A stretch of 64,000 nt of DNA, from positions 1 to 64,000 of the forward strand of contig LSIB01000180.1 of assembly GCA_001556025.1 (NCBI GenBank). The letters are read 5' to 3'. Made by a program: the position numbers and the translations under genes. Source of the DNA: Rhizobiales bacterium CCH3-A5. GTDB lineage: Bacteria > Pseudomonadota > Alphaproteobacteria > Rhizobiales > Beijerinckiaceae. The notes under the pieces were generated by a model, which searched no databases, was not told where the DNA came from, and saw only the letters and a list, made by a program, of their open reading frames with translations. The stretch's first letter is position 1. Each line of letters begins with the position of its first letter. Below are positions 25,147 to 33,593 of the stretch, piece by piece.

Positions 25147-25451
25147 GCTTTGAGATCGCCGGCCTTGCGGCGGGCAGCGGCGCGACGCTCGGCAAAATGC
25201 GCCTCGACCTCATCGTCGGGAAGGTCTGGCCGTGTATCTTCCAGCGCCTCGCGCACCTTGGCCCGAAACCAGGTATCATGCGCCTCGCTGCTCGTGACGA
25301 GCTCGAGGGGCAGCACACCCTCGTTGGCGGTGCGGGTGAGGAGAATCCGAACCGCATCCGATACCGTGAGGCCCATGTTTTCGAGCACGGCGGCCGCCCG
25401 GTCGCGGATGTCGGCGTCGATTCTGGTCTGGACGAGTGCGTTTGCAGGCAT
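25143..25451 (-). CDS. RelB/DinJ family antitoxin
   Basis: 102 residues from the ATG at 25451 with GGAG ribosome site. The first 45 residues form the ribbon-helix-helix DNA-binding domain (NALVQTRIDADIRDRAAAVL, GLTVSDAVRILLTRTA). The C-terminal half is charged and should wrap around the toxin. Together with the overlapping downstream gene it forms a type II module, which the inverted repeat at 25469-25490 probably regulates. Confidence 0.88.
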   Translation of the reverse strand: MPANALVQTRIDADIRDRAAAVLENMGLTVSDAVRILLTRTANEGVLPLELVTSSEAHDTWFRAKVREALEDTRPDLPDDEVEAHFAERRAAARRKAGDLKA

Positions 25452-25468
25452 GCTCGTCTCCTTTCTCG

Positions 25469-25490
25469 ATTCAATGTAATGCAATTGAAT
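25469..25490 (-). promoter_or_regulatory. Operator-like inverted repeat before RelB
   Basis: ATTCAAT at 25469-25475 and ATTGAAT at 25484-25490 form perfect 7-base arms around 8 bases, 18 bases before the antitoxin ATG. It is AT-rich in a GC-rich setting, so it also overlaps the likely promoter. Ribbon-helix-helix antitoxins usually bind such sites to repress their operon. Confidence 0.5.
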
Positions 25491-25506
25491 GACGCTTGCC
25501 AGCCCA

Positions 25507-26448
25507 CTACAGGCCGCACATGCCCTCGCACTCATTCGGCCAGAGATCGAGCTGGCCTCGATCGGCGGCCGTCGACAAATCGGCCTGGTCGAGCGGTACG
25601 CATGAGCGATGCAGGAACACCTCGCCGCGTATGCCGCGCAAGCCGGTGCGAAGCGCCTTGTCGGCCGCGACGGCATCGGCCCATGCCTCCGGATCGTGGT
25701 CGCGCATGCGGCGCCAACGCGCGTTGTCGTGGAAGGGGCATCCGATGCAAGCCGACTTCGGCGGCTCGGGATAGCCATGCCGGCGCAACCATGCGAGACA
25801 ATCCTGCCTGCTCATCCGCTTCTCGATCAGCGGGAAACGCTTGATCTGCCACGCCTCGAAACTCGGCTTGGCACGAATGACTTCGTCGCAGGAAATGCCG
25901 ATCCACTGCTCGACGACGGGATACGCCGGCGAGCGTTTACGGGTGAGGTCCACGAGCTCGCGCACCTTCCGGCGGATCGGCACGATCTTGAATTCCGTCG
26001 TGCATTGGCGACGGATCATGCCGATGGAGACGGTCTCCGTCGTGGCCCGGCGCGAACCGATCTCGACGAGTTCGCCATCATCGTCCTCGTCGAAGACGGG
26101 AACCAGCGCGCCGGCGGGGGTGACGGTTTTCGCGAAGGCCGGGATCGAGGCCCAGCGATTGCCAGCGCCGGCGGCCAGCAGCTCGTCGCGGATGTTGCCG
26201 GCCGAAACGACATGGACCGGGAACGGCAACACGTTGCCGGACATCAGCCAGTCGAGATGGTCGTAGACGGCGCTCGGTTCCCAGCCGGTGTCCGCGAAGA
26301 TCGCGCAGTCGGGCATCGGCCCGATCTCGCCGTGGGCGGCGAGCAACGCCATCGTGGTGGATTGAACGCCGGCGCCGAGGCTGAGCGCGCGCAGGCGGAT
26401 GGGGGAGGGCTGGAGGCCTTCCCGATCAGCAACCGGAGAGAACAGCAT
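25507..26448 (-). CDS. PP-loop (PAPS-reductase-like) adenine nucleotide hydrolase family protein
   Basis: 313 residues from the ATG at 26448. The N-terminal PP-loop reads ALSLGAGVQSTTMALLA, a variant of SGGxxS, followed by IFADTGWEP, typical of the PAPS reductase/adenine nucleotide alpha-hydrolase fold. RQCTTEFKIVPIRRKV and a C-terminal ACIGCPFHDNARWRRMRD (C-x-x-C-P) suggest metal or sulfur chemistry. Phage and plasmid members of this family are sometimes linked to nucleic-acid modification; the substrate here is unknown. Its ATG overlaps the previous stop (TGATG), the third gene of an operon with ArdC and a DUF6884-like protein. Confidence 0.78.
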   Translation of the reverse strand: MLFSPVADREGLQPSPIRLRALSLGAGVQSTTMALLAAHGEIGPMPDCAIFADTGWEPSAVYDHLDWLMSGNVLPFPVHVVSAGNIRDELLAAGAGNRWASIPAFAKTVTPAGALVPVFDEDDDGELVEIGSRRATTETVSIGMIRRQCTTEFKIVPIRRKVRELVDLTRKRSPAYPVVEQWIGISCDEVIRAKPSFEAWQIKRFPLIEKRMSRQDCLAWLRRHGYPEPPKSACIGCPFHDNARWRRMRDHDPEAWADAVAADKALRTGLRGIRGEVFLHRSCVPLDQADLSTAADRGQLDLWPNECEGMCGL

Positions 26449-26999
26449 CAGCCTTTCTCCCCGCCGTCGCCTTCGATCCAAAGACGGAGGTCGCGCCGCA
26501 TCAACCCAATCGGGCCGTTGATCTCGGTGATCCGCGCGTCGCCGGCGACATAGCCGCCGATGCGGAACAGCTCGACGAGATGGCGCATCACGTCGCGATA
26601 GAGGTGGCCACCGACAAGAGCAACGTCACGGAAAGTCTGACGCCCGTGATAACCGCAAAGGCGATGGATGTGCATTCCGGGATGCTGCCCAACCTCCTCA
26701 ATCTGGTCCTGGGTCTCGGGACGCGGCCAGCGCGTCCCGAGATTGCCAGCCTTCATGGCCGCGGCCATCTGCCGGGTCATTTCGGCGTCGTACATCGCGA
26801 TCGGCGTGGCGGCCGCACGAAAGCCGAGATGGGCGGAGAGGAATGCGACCTGAGCTTTCTCGCCATGAGGGTCGACGGCGCGCAGCGTCCGCCACAAGGG
26901 ACCGTCATAGCGTTCGATGGCCAGCATGGTGGCCGGGCCGTCGCGCTTCGTCGTTGAACAGGCGAGGATCAGCAGGCGCTGGGAGGGGAGGACAGCCAT
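26448..26999 (-). CDS. DUF6884-like protein
   Basis: 183 residues. The N-terminus LLILACSTTKRDGPATMLAI, then YDGPLWRTLR, VAFLSAHLGF and MYDAEMT, matches the DUF6884-type pattern (C-S-x-x-K, YxGxLxR, LSAxxG, YD). The fold is thought to be related to base-exchange or nucleotide-handling enzymes. Residues 120-183 are less conserved. Its ATG overlaps the ArdC stop (TAATG) and its stop overlaps the PP-loop start, so the three proteins are made together. Family assignment by eye. Confidence 0.6.
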   Translation of the reverse strand: MAVLPSQRLLILACSTTKRDGPATMLAIERYDGPLWRTLRAVDPHGEKAQVAFLSAHLGFRAAATPIAMYDAEMTRQMAAAMKAGNLGTRWPRPETQDQIEEVGQHPGMHIHRLCGYHGRQTFRDVALVGGHLYRDVMRHLVELFRIGGYVAGDARITEINGPIGLMRRDLRLWIEGDGGEKG

Positions 27000-27925
27000 T
27001 ATGCTGCCTCCCGCTCGTCGGCAATCGACGGCTGCCTATCGTGCAGATAAGTGACGGCGCGTTGCGCATGGGCGGCGGCCTGGAAGATCGCCTTCTTGTC
27101 GTCGGCAAGGACGGCCAACCAGGAATCGAGGTACGATGCGTGATCGGGTCGCGGCTCGAGCTCCGGAACAATGCCGAGATCCGCACAGAGGAAGCAGCTT
27201 CCGAGTTCGGCAACCAGCTCCTCGCGCGCCCGCTCGGTGCGATCCTTGCCGTAGCGCGACAGATCGCGGTTCACGCGATGGGGAGCTGCCGTCCAGTGCG
27301 TGGCCTCATGGCTCAAGACCGCGACGTATGAAGCAGCATCCCGGAAAGTTGCAACAGGCGGCATCTGGATGAAGTCGCCAGCAGGAGAATAGAACGCCCT
27401 GTCGCCACCATGCCGAATCACCGCGCGGGTGTTGGCGAAGAAACGATCGACATGCTCGATCCGCTCGACAGGATCACGGACAGGCTTGGCCTGCGCATAA
27501 TATTGCGCGGGCAGCCCGTCGATCTGCGCGACATTGAATGCGGTGTAGGCTTTGAGGAACGGGATTTCCCGGTCGAACTCTTCACCGGCGACACCGACTT
27601 CGGTCTTCGTGAACCGGCTGGCGAAGACCACCATGGTTCCGCTCTCGCCCTTGCGGACCGCGCCTCCAAGCTCAATGGCCTGCTTGAACGTCATCCAGAT
27701 GGGCGCTGAAAATCCGCGCGCCAGGGCTTCCGACCAAAGCAACAGCACATTCATGCCGCTATAGGGCAAACCGTTGTGGCGGAGCGGGCGCGTCACGCGG
27801 CCAATAGCGTTCGCCGAGTTCCATGGCTGCATCCATGGGCGCACGCCTTTTTCGAGATCGGCGACGATGCGTTCGGTGATCCGCGCATAGATGTCGGTGC
27901 GCGAGCCCTTTTCCTTGCTGGTCAT
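26999..27925 (-). CDS. ardC: ArdC-like antirestriction protein with zincin-like metallopeptidase domain
   Basis: 308 residues from the ATG at 27925 with a perfect AGGAGG ribosome site. Residues 1-125 match the ArdC N-terminal ssDNA-binding domain (DIYARITERIVADLEKGVRPW, GLPYSGMNVLLLW). Residues about 150-290 form the metallopeptidase-like domain with LSHEATHWTAAPHR (HExxH) and REELVAELGSCFL. ArdC proteins protect incoming ssDNA from host restriction. It heads a three-gene coupled operon with the DUF6884-like and PP-loop genes. Confidence 0.9.
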   Translation of the reverse strand: MTSKEKGSRTDIYARITERIVADLEKGVRPWMQPWNSANAIGRVTRPLRHNGLPYSGMNVLLLWSEALARGFSAPIWMTFKQAIELGGAVRKGESGTMVVFASRFTKTEVGVAGEEFDREIPFLKAYTAFNVAQIDGLPAQYYAQAKPVRDPVERIEHVDRFFANTRAVIRHGGDRAFYSPAGDFIQMPPVATFRDAASYVAVLSHEATHWTAAPHRVNRDLSRYGKDRTERAREELVAELGSCFLCADLGIVPELEPRPDHASYLDSWLAVLADDKKAIFQAAAHAQRAVTYLHDRQPSIADEREAA

Positions 27926-28234
27926 GTTCTCAAACCTCCTTGTCGGGGCCGCGCCCATCGCGGCCCGTCGCGGAGGTCCGTGGCCGGGGCGATCAGGAGG
28001 GGCGCGCACCCGACCGGGCCCGTCGCATCGCGACGGGCGGGAAGGGCCGGAACGAAGTGGAGGACGGCGAAGCCGTTGCGCGGGCCACCGGCCCCGGCAG
28101 GACCGCCAACCGGGACGGGCCGCGGTGGGCGCGCTCCTCCGCTTTCTTTTTGCCCGCTTGCCCATCCCGATCTGGCGCAACGCCACAGGCCGCGCTATAT
28201 ATCTGACTAGCTGACTAGGTAGAAGTGCGAGCCA
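27926..28234. other. Structured leader between the ArdC operon and Phd
   Basis: No gene. On the minus side it forms the 5' leader of ardC and contains GGGCCGGAACGAAGTGGAGG at 28044-28063, which is identical to 24264-24283 upstream of the DUF736 gene. On the plus side it ends with the Phd promoter region. Several GC-rich complementary blocks are visible. Confidence 0.45.
28203..28218 (+). repeat. Tandem CTGACTAG repeats before phd-vapC
   Basis: Two perfect head-to-tail copies of CTGACTAG at 28203-28210 and 28211-28218, immediately after a TATATAT stretch that could be the -10 box and 16 bases before the antitoxin start. Likely operator half-sites. Confidence 0.45.
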
Positions 28235-28537
28235 ATGAGCAAGCAGGCGGGACTGAAGAACATAAAGAAAGCCGGACGCCGCCCGGCGGCGGGACGGTGG
28301 AAGCTCGAGGACGCGAAAGCGCGCTTCAGCGAAGTGGTCCGCCACGCGCGCGAGGATGGTCCACAGCGTGTGACCGTGCGCGGCCACGATTCGGTCGTCG
28401 TGATGAGCGTCGAGGAGTTCGAACGCCTGGTGCCGGAAAAGCCGACGCTGCCGTTCGTCGAGTTCATGGAGAGCCTGCATCTCGGCGGGCTCGATCTTGA
28501 GCGCGAGATGGATCGCGGCCGGGATGTCGAGCTTTGA
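28235..28537 (+). CDS. Phd/YefM-type antitoxin
   Basis: 100 residues with the Phd core WKLEDAKARFSEVVRHARED, then VTVRGHDSVVVMSVEEFERL. The Lys-rich first 20 residues are an extension. The C-terminal tail (FMESLHLGGLDLEREMDRG) is the toxin-binding arm. The stop overlaps the next gene's TTG start by 4 bases (TTGA). Tandem 8-base repeats upstream are probably its binding sites. Confidence 0.85.
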   Translation: MSKQAGLKNIKKAGRRPAAGRWKLEDAKARFSEVVRHAREDGPQRVTVRGHDSVVVMSVEEFERLVPEKPTLPFVEFMESLHLGGLDLEREMDRGRDVEL

Positions 28538-29007
28538 GGGGCTGGCTGCTCGATACGAACGTCGTCGCCGCTCTGATCAATCCGCAGGGTGCGCCGTCGG
28601 TCAAGAGCTGGGTCGCGGGACAGGAAGAAGAGACATTCTTCATCAGCGTCCTGACGCTTGGCGAATACGACAGGGGAATCCACAACCTTCCCGACGGTCA
28701 TGCGGAGCGCCCGCGTTATATCGCGGCGCGCGACGCGTTGGCCGAACGCTTCGGCGATCGTGTCCTTTCGCTGAGCGACGAAGTCGTCCGGCGATGGGGA
28801 AGGGTTTCGGGAGAGGGCAAGCGGGCGAGCGGACACGCCCCGCCAGTGATCGACACGATGCTGGCCGCGACGGCGCTCGAACACGATCTCTATCTGGTGA
28901 CGCGCAACGTGAAGGACGCCAGGCCATCCGGCGTGACGGTGTTCGATCCGTGGAACGACGATGCAGCAATGTTTCCGCTGAGCCCCAAAGCCGGGCGCGT
29001 GCGATAG
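28534..29007 (+). CDS. vapC: VapC-like PIN-domain toxin
   Basis: 157 residues from a TTG overlapping the antitoxin stop. PIN-domain acidic residues are visible: WLLDTNVV (first Asp), a conserved E in VLTLGEYDRG, and PPVIDTMLAATALEHDL (D near residue 110), with TRNVKD carrying the last. VapC toxins are Mg-dependent ribonucleases cutting tRNA or rRNA. It pairs with the Phd-type antitoxin, a common combination. Confidence 0.9.
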   Translation: MRGWLLDTNVVAALINPQGAPSVKSWVAGQEEETFFISVLTLGEYDRGIHNLPDGHAERPRYIAARDALAERFGDRVLSLSDEVVRRWGRVSGEGKRASGHAPPVIDTMLAATALEHDLYLVTRNVKDARPSGVTVFDPWNDDAAMFPLSPKAGRVR

Positions 29008-29015
29008 CGACATGC

Positions 29016-29085
29016 GAACAGGCTGGCCCCTTGCGGGACCGGCCTGTTCGGCAAGGAAGAAGGGGGCGAGGCCGAAGCCTCGCCC
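29016..29085. terminator. Two hairpins between convergent genes
   Basis: GAACAGGC (29016-29023) pairs with GCCTGTTC (29042-29049). GGGCGAGGC-CGAA-GCCTCGCCC (29064-29085) is a perfect 9-base stem that on the minus strand has a TTCG tetraloop followed by CCCTTCTTCCTT. The two serve as terminators for vapC (plus) and for the 29096 gene (minus). Confidence 0.6.
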
Positions 29086-29095
29086 GACGGGCGGC

Positions 29096-29677
29096 TCAAC
29101 CGAGGGCCGCCATCTGCAATTCGGCCGCCTTGCGGTCGAGGGTCTGGCCGGGATGCTCGACCGGACGCTCGAAGGGCTTCCAGCGCTCGCCAACGATCTG
29201 CTCGTAGGCGGCGACTGCGCCTTCGGCGGCCATCCGCAGGGCATGGGCCTGGAGCCCCATGTCGGCGGCGAATTCGCGCTTGCGCTGCGCGGCGCTGTCG
29301 AAACCGACGGGGCCATCGAGGTCCTCGTCGCGCAGGTCGTTGGCGGCCTTGGCCGTCATGTCGCGGGCTTCCGTCACCGCGCGGGAGTAGAATTGGCCGG
29401 CCCCATGGGCGGAGCCGACATAGGCCCCGACGATGCGCTGGAGGTGGATCTGCATCGCGCGCTCGCCGAGGCCTTCGCCGAGCGCCTCGGCGGTCTCGAC
29501 GATCATCCGCTCGTGCAGGTCGCGGATGCCGTCGCTGTCGAGCACCGGCGATCCGAAGCTCTCGGCGATCATCAAGGCCTGGGCCGCATCCGGGCAGGCG
29601 AGCCGGACCATTTCGAGGGTTGTGCCCTTGCGAAGCTGGACGACGCGGGCGGTCTGGCGGGGAGCGGTTCTGGACAT
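29096..29677 (-). CDS. Conserved plasmid hypothetical protein (193 aa)
   Basis: Mostly helical, starting MSRTAPRQTARVVQLRKGTT; an Ala-rich helical body with RAMQIHLQRIVGAYVGSAHG and AADMGLQAHALRMAAEGAV. No catalytic motif recognised. GGAAA lies before the ATG. It looks like a member of the small uncharacterised families carried on rhizobial plasmids, with a separate leader containing hairpins, so probably its own transcription unit. Confidence 0.65.
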   Translation of the reverse strand: MSRTAPRQTARVVQLRKGTTLEMVRLACPDAAQALMIAESFGSPVLDSDGIRDLHERMIVETAEALGEGLGERAMQIHLQRIVGAYVGSAHGAGQFYSRAVTEARDMTAKAANDLRDEDLDGPVGFDSAAQRKREFAADMGLQAHALRMAAEGAVAAYEQIVGERWKPFERPVEHPGQTLDRKAAELQMAALG

Positions 29678-30136
29678 GCGGATTTCCTTTCCATCGGTTG
29701 TCCCGAAGGCTCGTACCGGCCCTTGCCGGCCCTCCCTTCGGGTGAGCTCGTGGAAAACCGGCGGTCAGACGGACGCTTCAGGGTCCGGGGCGACCAGGTC
29801 GAGCGAAGCCGGCTTGCGGGCAAGCGGGGCCTACGGCCCTGCGCCAACCCGCGGGCCTGCTTTGCCGAGATCGGTCGTTCCGGCCGCAACGCGGCGCGAA
29901 GCGGCCTTGAAGCGGCCGGCCGCCGGTTTACGAGCGCAACCTCAAACCGAAGGGAGAGCTGGCAAGGATCCGCGTCATCCCGGCGACCAAGCGCAGGAAA
30001 GGGGGGCATGTCCGGATCTCCGCCAGATCGCGGCGGCCGGCCGCAGCATGGGCCTCGGCGTCAATGCCCGCTCTTCCCGGATGTGCGACCGCCGATCGCC
30101 GGGCGCTGACATTGCCGCCCGACAGCGCCGCCGCCC
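29678..30136. other. 459 bases without a gene
   Basis: Contains a leader-type fold at 29702-29742 (CCCGAAGG pairing with CCTTCGGG, with an inner CCGGC-CCTT-GCCGG hairpin) just upstream of the 29096 gene. The rest is GC-rich with only short shadow frames; nothing else supported. Confidence 0.45.
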
Positions 30137-30466
30137 TCACGCAGCCTGCGATGGCGAAGAGCCGTGCCGCTCGCGAAAGGCCGCGATCGCCCGATCCTGC
30201 CGGGCCAGCTTCCGCGCGAGCGCGTCGATCTCCGGCTGCCGCTCGGCCGAGAGGGCGGCGAGGTTTGCACGGTAGCGTTCGAGGAACGCGCCCGGATCAG
30301 GCGGCTTTCCGCGCCGATAGGCCGTGCGGCGCGGCTGCAATTGCGGGATCAACGCCGTCATGCGGCGCGTGATCTGCCGGTCGATCATGTCGAGCTGGCG
30401 CTGCGTCTGCCTGCGCGCCTCCTCCATCCGGGCGAGCTGCGCACGGCGGTCAAGAGAAGTGGTCAT
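30137..30466 (-). CDS. Small helical hypothetical protein (109 aa)
   Basis: From the ATG at 30466 (overlapping the previous stop by 4 bases): MTTSLDRRAQLARMEEARRQ, with long coiled-coil-like charged helices (TQRQLDMIDRQITRRMTAL and ALSAERQPEIDALARKLARQ). It is the last gene of the DUF7007 operon. No family recognised. The tight overlap indicates co-translation with the DUF7007 protein. Confidence 0.65.
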   Translation of the reverse strand: MTTSLDRRAQLARMEEARRQTQRQLDMIDRQITRRMTALIPQLQPRRTAYRRGKPPDPGAFLERYRANLAALSAERQPEIDALARKLARQDRAIAAFRERHGSSPSQAA

Positions 30467-31347
30467 GGCGCGCTCCCGCGCCTGGCGACGAAGTCCGAAG
30501 GGCCGTCCCATGCGCGATGGCGGGCTTCGTCGATGACGAAGCCGAATTGCCCGACCCGATACTCCGTCGACGGCACGAGGAAGCGTCGTTCCTCGACTGC
30601 CTGGCCACGCTTCCCGCCGCGCGTGGCGACGCACTCCACGGAGCCCTTCTCATGGTCGGACGTGATCGCCGCGATGACGATCCAGTCGGCCGCGTGCTGT
30701 TTCTCGAAAGCAACGCGATCCCGCTCGCGGGATTCGCCAGGTCCAAGGACCGTACCGAAGATCTTCTCCCAGGCATCCGGCCAGCTATCCTTGATGGTGC
30801 GCCCCGCGCAGCGGCGTTCGAAGCTGGTGAACAGATGCGGGAAATGGATCGCGACGATCGCCCAGCACTCATCCTCCTCGTACCAGCCGCCATCGGCGCG
30901 CAGTATCGGATGGACCTGCGCATTGCGCTCGGCCGATAGGTGAAAGCCGCCGTGACTGGCCGTGTCATAGAAGATGACGCCATCGGCATAGATCGTCGCG
31001 CCCTGCGAGGCACCCCACGGCGTGCTCGCGGCGATCCGCGCATCGCGGCGAGCGAGCGCCTTCTTCTCCTGACTGTGCTCGGCCTGTTCGAGGACCGCAT
31101 TTCGGAATGCCGCCGCATCGGCGAGCTCGCCGGAATGGCCATAAAAGTCGTTACGGGTCCATTCCGGCATGGGCCTGCGGATTCGCCAGCCTGTCGCGAG
31201 ATAGTGCTTGCCGTCGCTGGCCGGGACCATGGCGAACGCATTGTCGCCGACGAGCGCGACGGCCATGCCGTCAGCGCTGCGGCCAAAAGAAACCCCCGAA
31301 ATATCGGGGGTTTCGAGATTGCCGTTCAGGTGGGTGAGCGCGTTCAT
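30463..31347 (-). CDS. DUF7007 domain protein
   Basis: 294 residues from the ATG at 31347, which overlaps the upstream gene stop by 4 bases. The signature part is IIFYDTASHGGFHLSAERN-like (GGFHLSAERNAQVHPILR), then WYEEDECWAIVAIHFPHLF, near residues 120-170. The region from 200 on contains VAFEKQHAADWIVIAAITSD and KRGQAVEERRFLVP. The family is typical of alphaproteobacterial plasmids and has no known function. Middle gene of a three-gene overlapping operon. Confidence 0.78.
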   Translation of the reverse strand: MNALTHLNGNLETPDISGVSFGRSADGMAVALVGDNAFAMVPASDGKHYLATGWRIRRPMPEWTRNDFYGHSGELADAAAFRNAVLEQAEHSQEKKALARRDARIAASTPWGASQGATIYADGVIFYDTASHGGFHLSAERNAQVHPILRADGGWYEEDECWAIVAIHFPHLFTSFERRCAGRTIKDSWPDAWEKIFGTVLGPGESRERDRVAFEKQHAADWIVIAAITSDHEKGSVECVATRGGKRGQAVEERRFLVPSTEYRVGQFGFVIDEARHRAWDGPSDFVARRGSAP

Positions 31348-31820
31348 GCCGCTGCCCTCCCCTCGATGACGTCGGCGCCGACCTCGTCGGCGGTGACTTC
31401 TTCGAGCACGGCGCGGGGATAGCCGTGGCGTGACAGCCACTCCTTCGCGTCGGCCTCGTGGGTCGCGAGATAGACGAGTTCGGCGTGATCGCCGGCACCG
31501 GCGAACACACGGACCGAGCCGATGGCCGGACGTTCGACGATGGTGAAGTGGAGCTTCGAATCCAGCGAGAACGTCCGATGGACGCGGATGGCGATGACGC
31601 CGCCGGCGCCATAGTCGGCCTCGTGCAGCGTGAAGCAGGCGGGCACCGCGATGTTGCCGACGCCTCGTTCGCCCTGCTTGCGGGTCAGCCGACCCCGGCT
31701 GTTGTTGGACCGCCAGGTCGATAGCTTCTTGTTGAAGCGCGCCGGCGGTTGCGGCGTGCCATCGGACCAGGCGACGATCGAACCGATGGGTGCGTTGTCG
31801 AAGATTGTATGCGCGGACAT
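31344..31820 (-). CDS. Conserved hypothetical protein (158 aa)
   Basis: From the ATG at 31820 with CGGAGGAC ribosome site: MSAHTIFDNAPIGSIVAWSD. Residues 20-50 (PQPPARFNKKLSTWRSNNSR) and 60-100 look beta-rich, then AELVYLATHEADAKEWLSRHGYPRAVLEEV. No family recognised. First gene of the overlapping set with the DUF7007 protein and the 109-residue protein. Confidence 0.68.
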   Translation of the reverse strand: MSAHTIFDNAPIGSIVAWSDGTPQPPARFNKKLSTWRSNNSRGRLTRKQGERGVGNIAVPACFTLHEADYGAGGVIAIRVHRTFSLDSKLHFTIVERPAIGSVRVFAGAGDHAELVYLATHEADAKEWLSRHGYPRAVLEEVTADEVGADVIEGRAAA

Positions 31821-31913
31821 GATGTCCTCCGTGTTTGCGCAGGTGTGGAAACAGAACCGCCGCCGGTTTGGCCGGCGGCGGTGGATCATTCGGAAGGTGA
31901 AACGGGGGCGGCG

Positions 31914-33593
31914 CTATTCGGCCGCCTCCAGATATTCGCCAGCCTCCTCATCGGCCGGGTCCTCTGCGACCATGTCGATGTCCTCCCCCGGCTCGTCATC
32001 CTCGTTCGCGGCAGCGTGGGAGGACAGCCAGTGCGAGAGGCCGGCGGCATCCGGAGCGAAGAGCGCTGCGGAATGAACGAAGTGCCCTTCCTTGAAATGC
32101 TCGACGAGCGCTGCGCGCGTGTCCTTCACCCTCTGGCGCGGAAGGACCGGCGTGTCCTTGCACGAGGCTTCAAGCGCGGGACGCGACAGGCACGAGAGGA
32201 AGTCCTCCGTACCCATGTTCGGCAGGAACGCATTCGCGCCGATCGCCTCGCCCGCGATGCGGGCGACGATGCCGCTCTTGCTGGCGTTCTCCCGGCAAGA
32301 GAACACGTCGATCAGCATGGAACGGGCCACGACGCGCAGCGTGTCCATATCGAAGGCGAGCTTGCCCTCGGCATCGAACAGCATGACACCATGCCTGGCG
32401 AGCTTGCCGTGGCCGTAGTTGCCGCTGCCTGCGCCCCTCGTGACCGACACGTTCTGCCCCGCGAAGGCGAGGATCAACAGCGCCATCAGCATGTCATCCT
32501 CGATCGGCGCGCGGCCGAGCGCTTCGCGCAGCGCATCGGTGCGGTAGTCGCCGATCATCTCAATGCCCTTGTGCGTGACATCGGGACGGGGTTTCGCGAC
32601 AGAACCAACGTCGTTCTCGTCAGTGCCGTGCGAACCAGCCGCCGACTTCCCCTTCGGCTTCTTCGGCTCGGGCATCCGGTAATGCACCGACTGCACCTTG
32701 CCGTCGCGATCAATATACATAGCCGTGCAATCGCCCTTGCCCGGTTTGCCGTGAACGCGCTCGGCCTTCCTGGGCAGTTCGGGCTGACCCCAGCTATTCT
32801 GCTCGGTGATGATCCCCTTTTTCGGGAGATGGTTGGTCATCCATTCCTGCTGAGCGCCGAGGAACGCCTCGACATTGGTGGTGTAGCGGCTGTCCTGATC
32901 GGCCGGCGCGAACAGATCCTCGGTCCATTCGATGCCATAGGCCTGGGCCAGATCGTCGCCGAAGCTGGCGTCGCGGGCATACATCCGCTTCTTCTGCAGC
33001 GCCTGCGCAACGCTCCACCACGACACCTGCGGATCACCCTTTTTCGGCTTGTTCGCCTTCCAGACCTGCTGCTGCTCCTCGAGCGAAGCCGCCGCGATCG
33101 TACGAAGCTGCTGCTCGTTCGGCATGTCGCCCCTGGCCATCTGATCGAGCATCGCCGGCAGCACGTTGGCGAGCAGGCGCAGCTTCTTGATCTGGCGGAC
33201 CGGCAGTGCGAGCGCCACGGCGATCGCTTCCTCGGTCCAGCCGAGCGCGACAAGCCGCTCGATCGCGCGCCATTGGTCAACGGGATTAAGCGCCTCCCGC
33301 GCCAGGTTCTCCACCATCGAGCGCATGGCGCCATTGTCGTTCGCGGCCTCGACGACCAGCACGTCGATTTCCTCAAGACCCGCAGCGATCGCCTGCTTCA
33401 CGCGCCGATGGCCGGAATCGATGATGTAGCCATTGCCGCCGCCGGTTTCGGGCGCGATGACAGGAGGCTGCACGATGCCGACCGCCTTGATGGTCGCCAG
33501 CAGCAGTGCATCGGCCTGCGGCGTGGATTTCGTCTGGCGCATGCGGTCGGGATTCTCCTTCAGCGCACGCGGGTCGACCTTCATGAGACGCAT
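31914..33593 (-). CDS. ParB/Srx-fold nuclease-like protein with long C-terminal extension
   Basis: 559 residues. Residues 1-100 are a ParB N-terminal-like domain: VDPRALKENPDRMRQ, then GIVQPPVIAPETG, the signature DSGHRRVKQAIAAG (in place of G-E-R-R) and NDNGAMRSMVENLAREAL. A KorB-like helix-turn-helix follows (GWTEEAIAVALALPVRQIKK). Residues 160-559 are unlike partition proteins and end in a very acidic tail. A plasmid ParB-like protein, but not the partition gene (that is repB). Its role, perhaps DNA nicking or gene control, is unknown. Confidence 0.8.
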   Translation of the reverse strand: MRLMKVDPRALKENPDRMRQTKSTPQADALLLATIKAVGIVQPPVIAPETGGGNGYIIDSGHRRVKQAIAAGLEEIDVLVVEAANDNGAMRSMVENLAREALNPVDQWRAIERLVALGWTEEAIAVALALPVRQIKKLRLLANVLPAMLDQMARGDMPNEQQLRTIAAASLEEQQQVWKANKPKKGDPQVSWWSVAQALQKKRMYARDASFGDDLAQAYGIEWTEDLFAPADQDSRYTTNVEAFLGAQQEWMTNHLPKKGIITEQNSWGQPELPRKAERVHGKPGKGDCTAMYIDRDGKVQSVHYRMPEPKKPKGKSAAGSHGTDENDVGSVAKPRPDVTHKGIEMIGDYRTDALREALGRAPIEDDMLMALLILAFAGQNVSVTRGAGSGNYGHGKLARHGVMLFDAEGKLAFDMDTLRVVARSMLIDVFSCRENASKSGIVARIAGEAIGANAFLPNMGTEDFLSCLSRPALEASCKDTPVLPRQRVKDTRAALVEHFKEGHFVHSAALFAPDAAGLSHWLSSHAAANEDDEPGEDIDMVAEDPADEEAGEYLEAAE

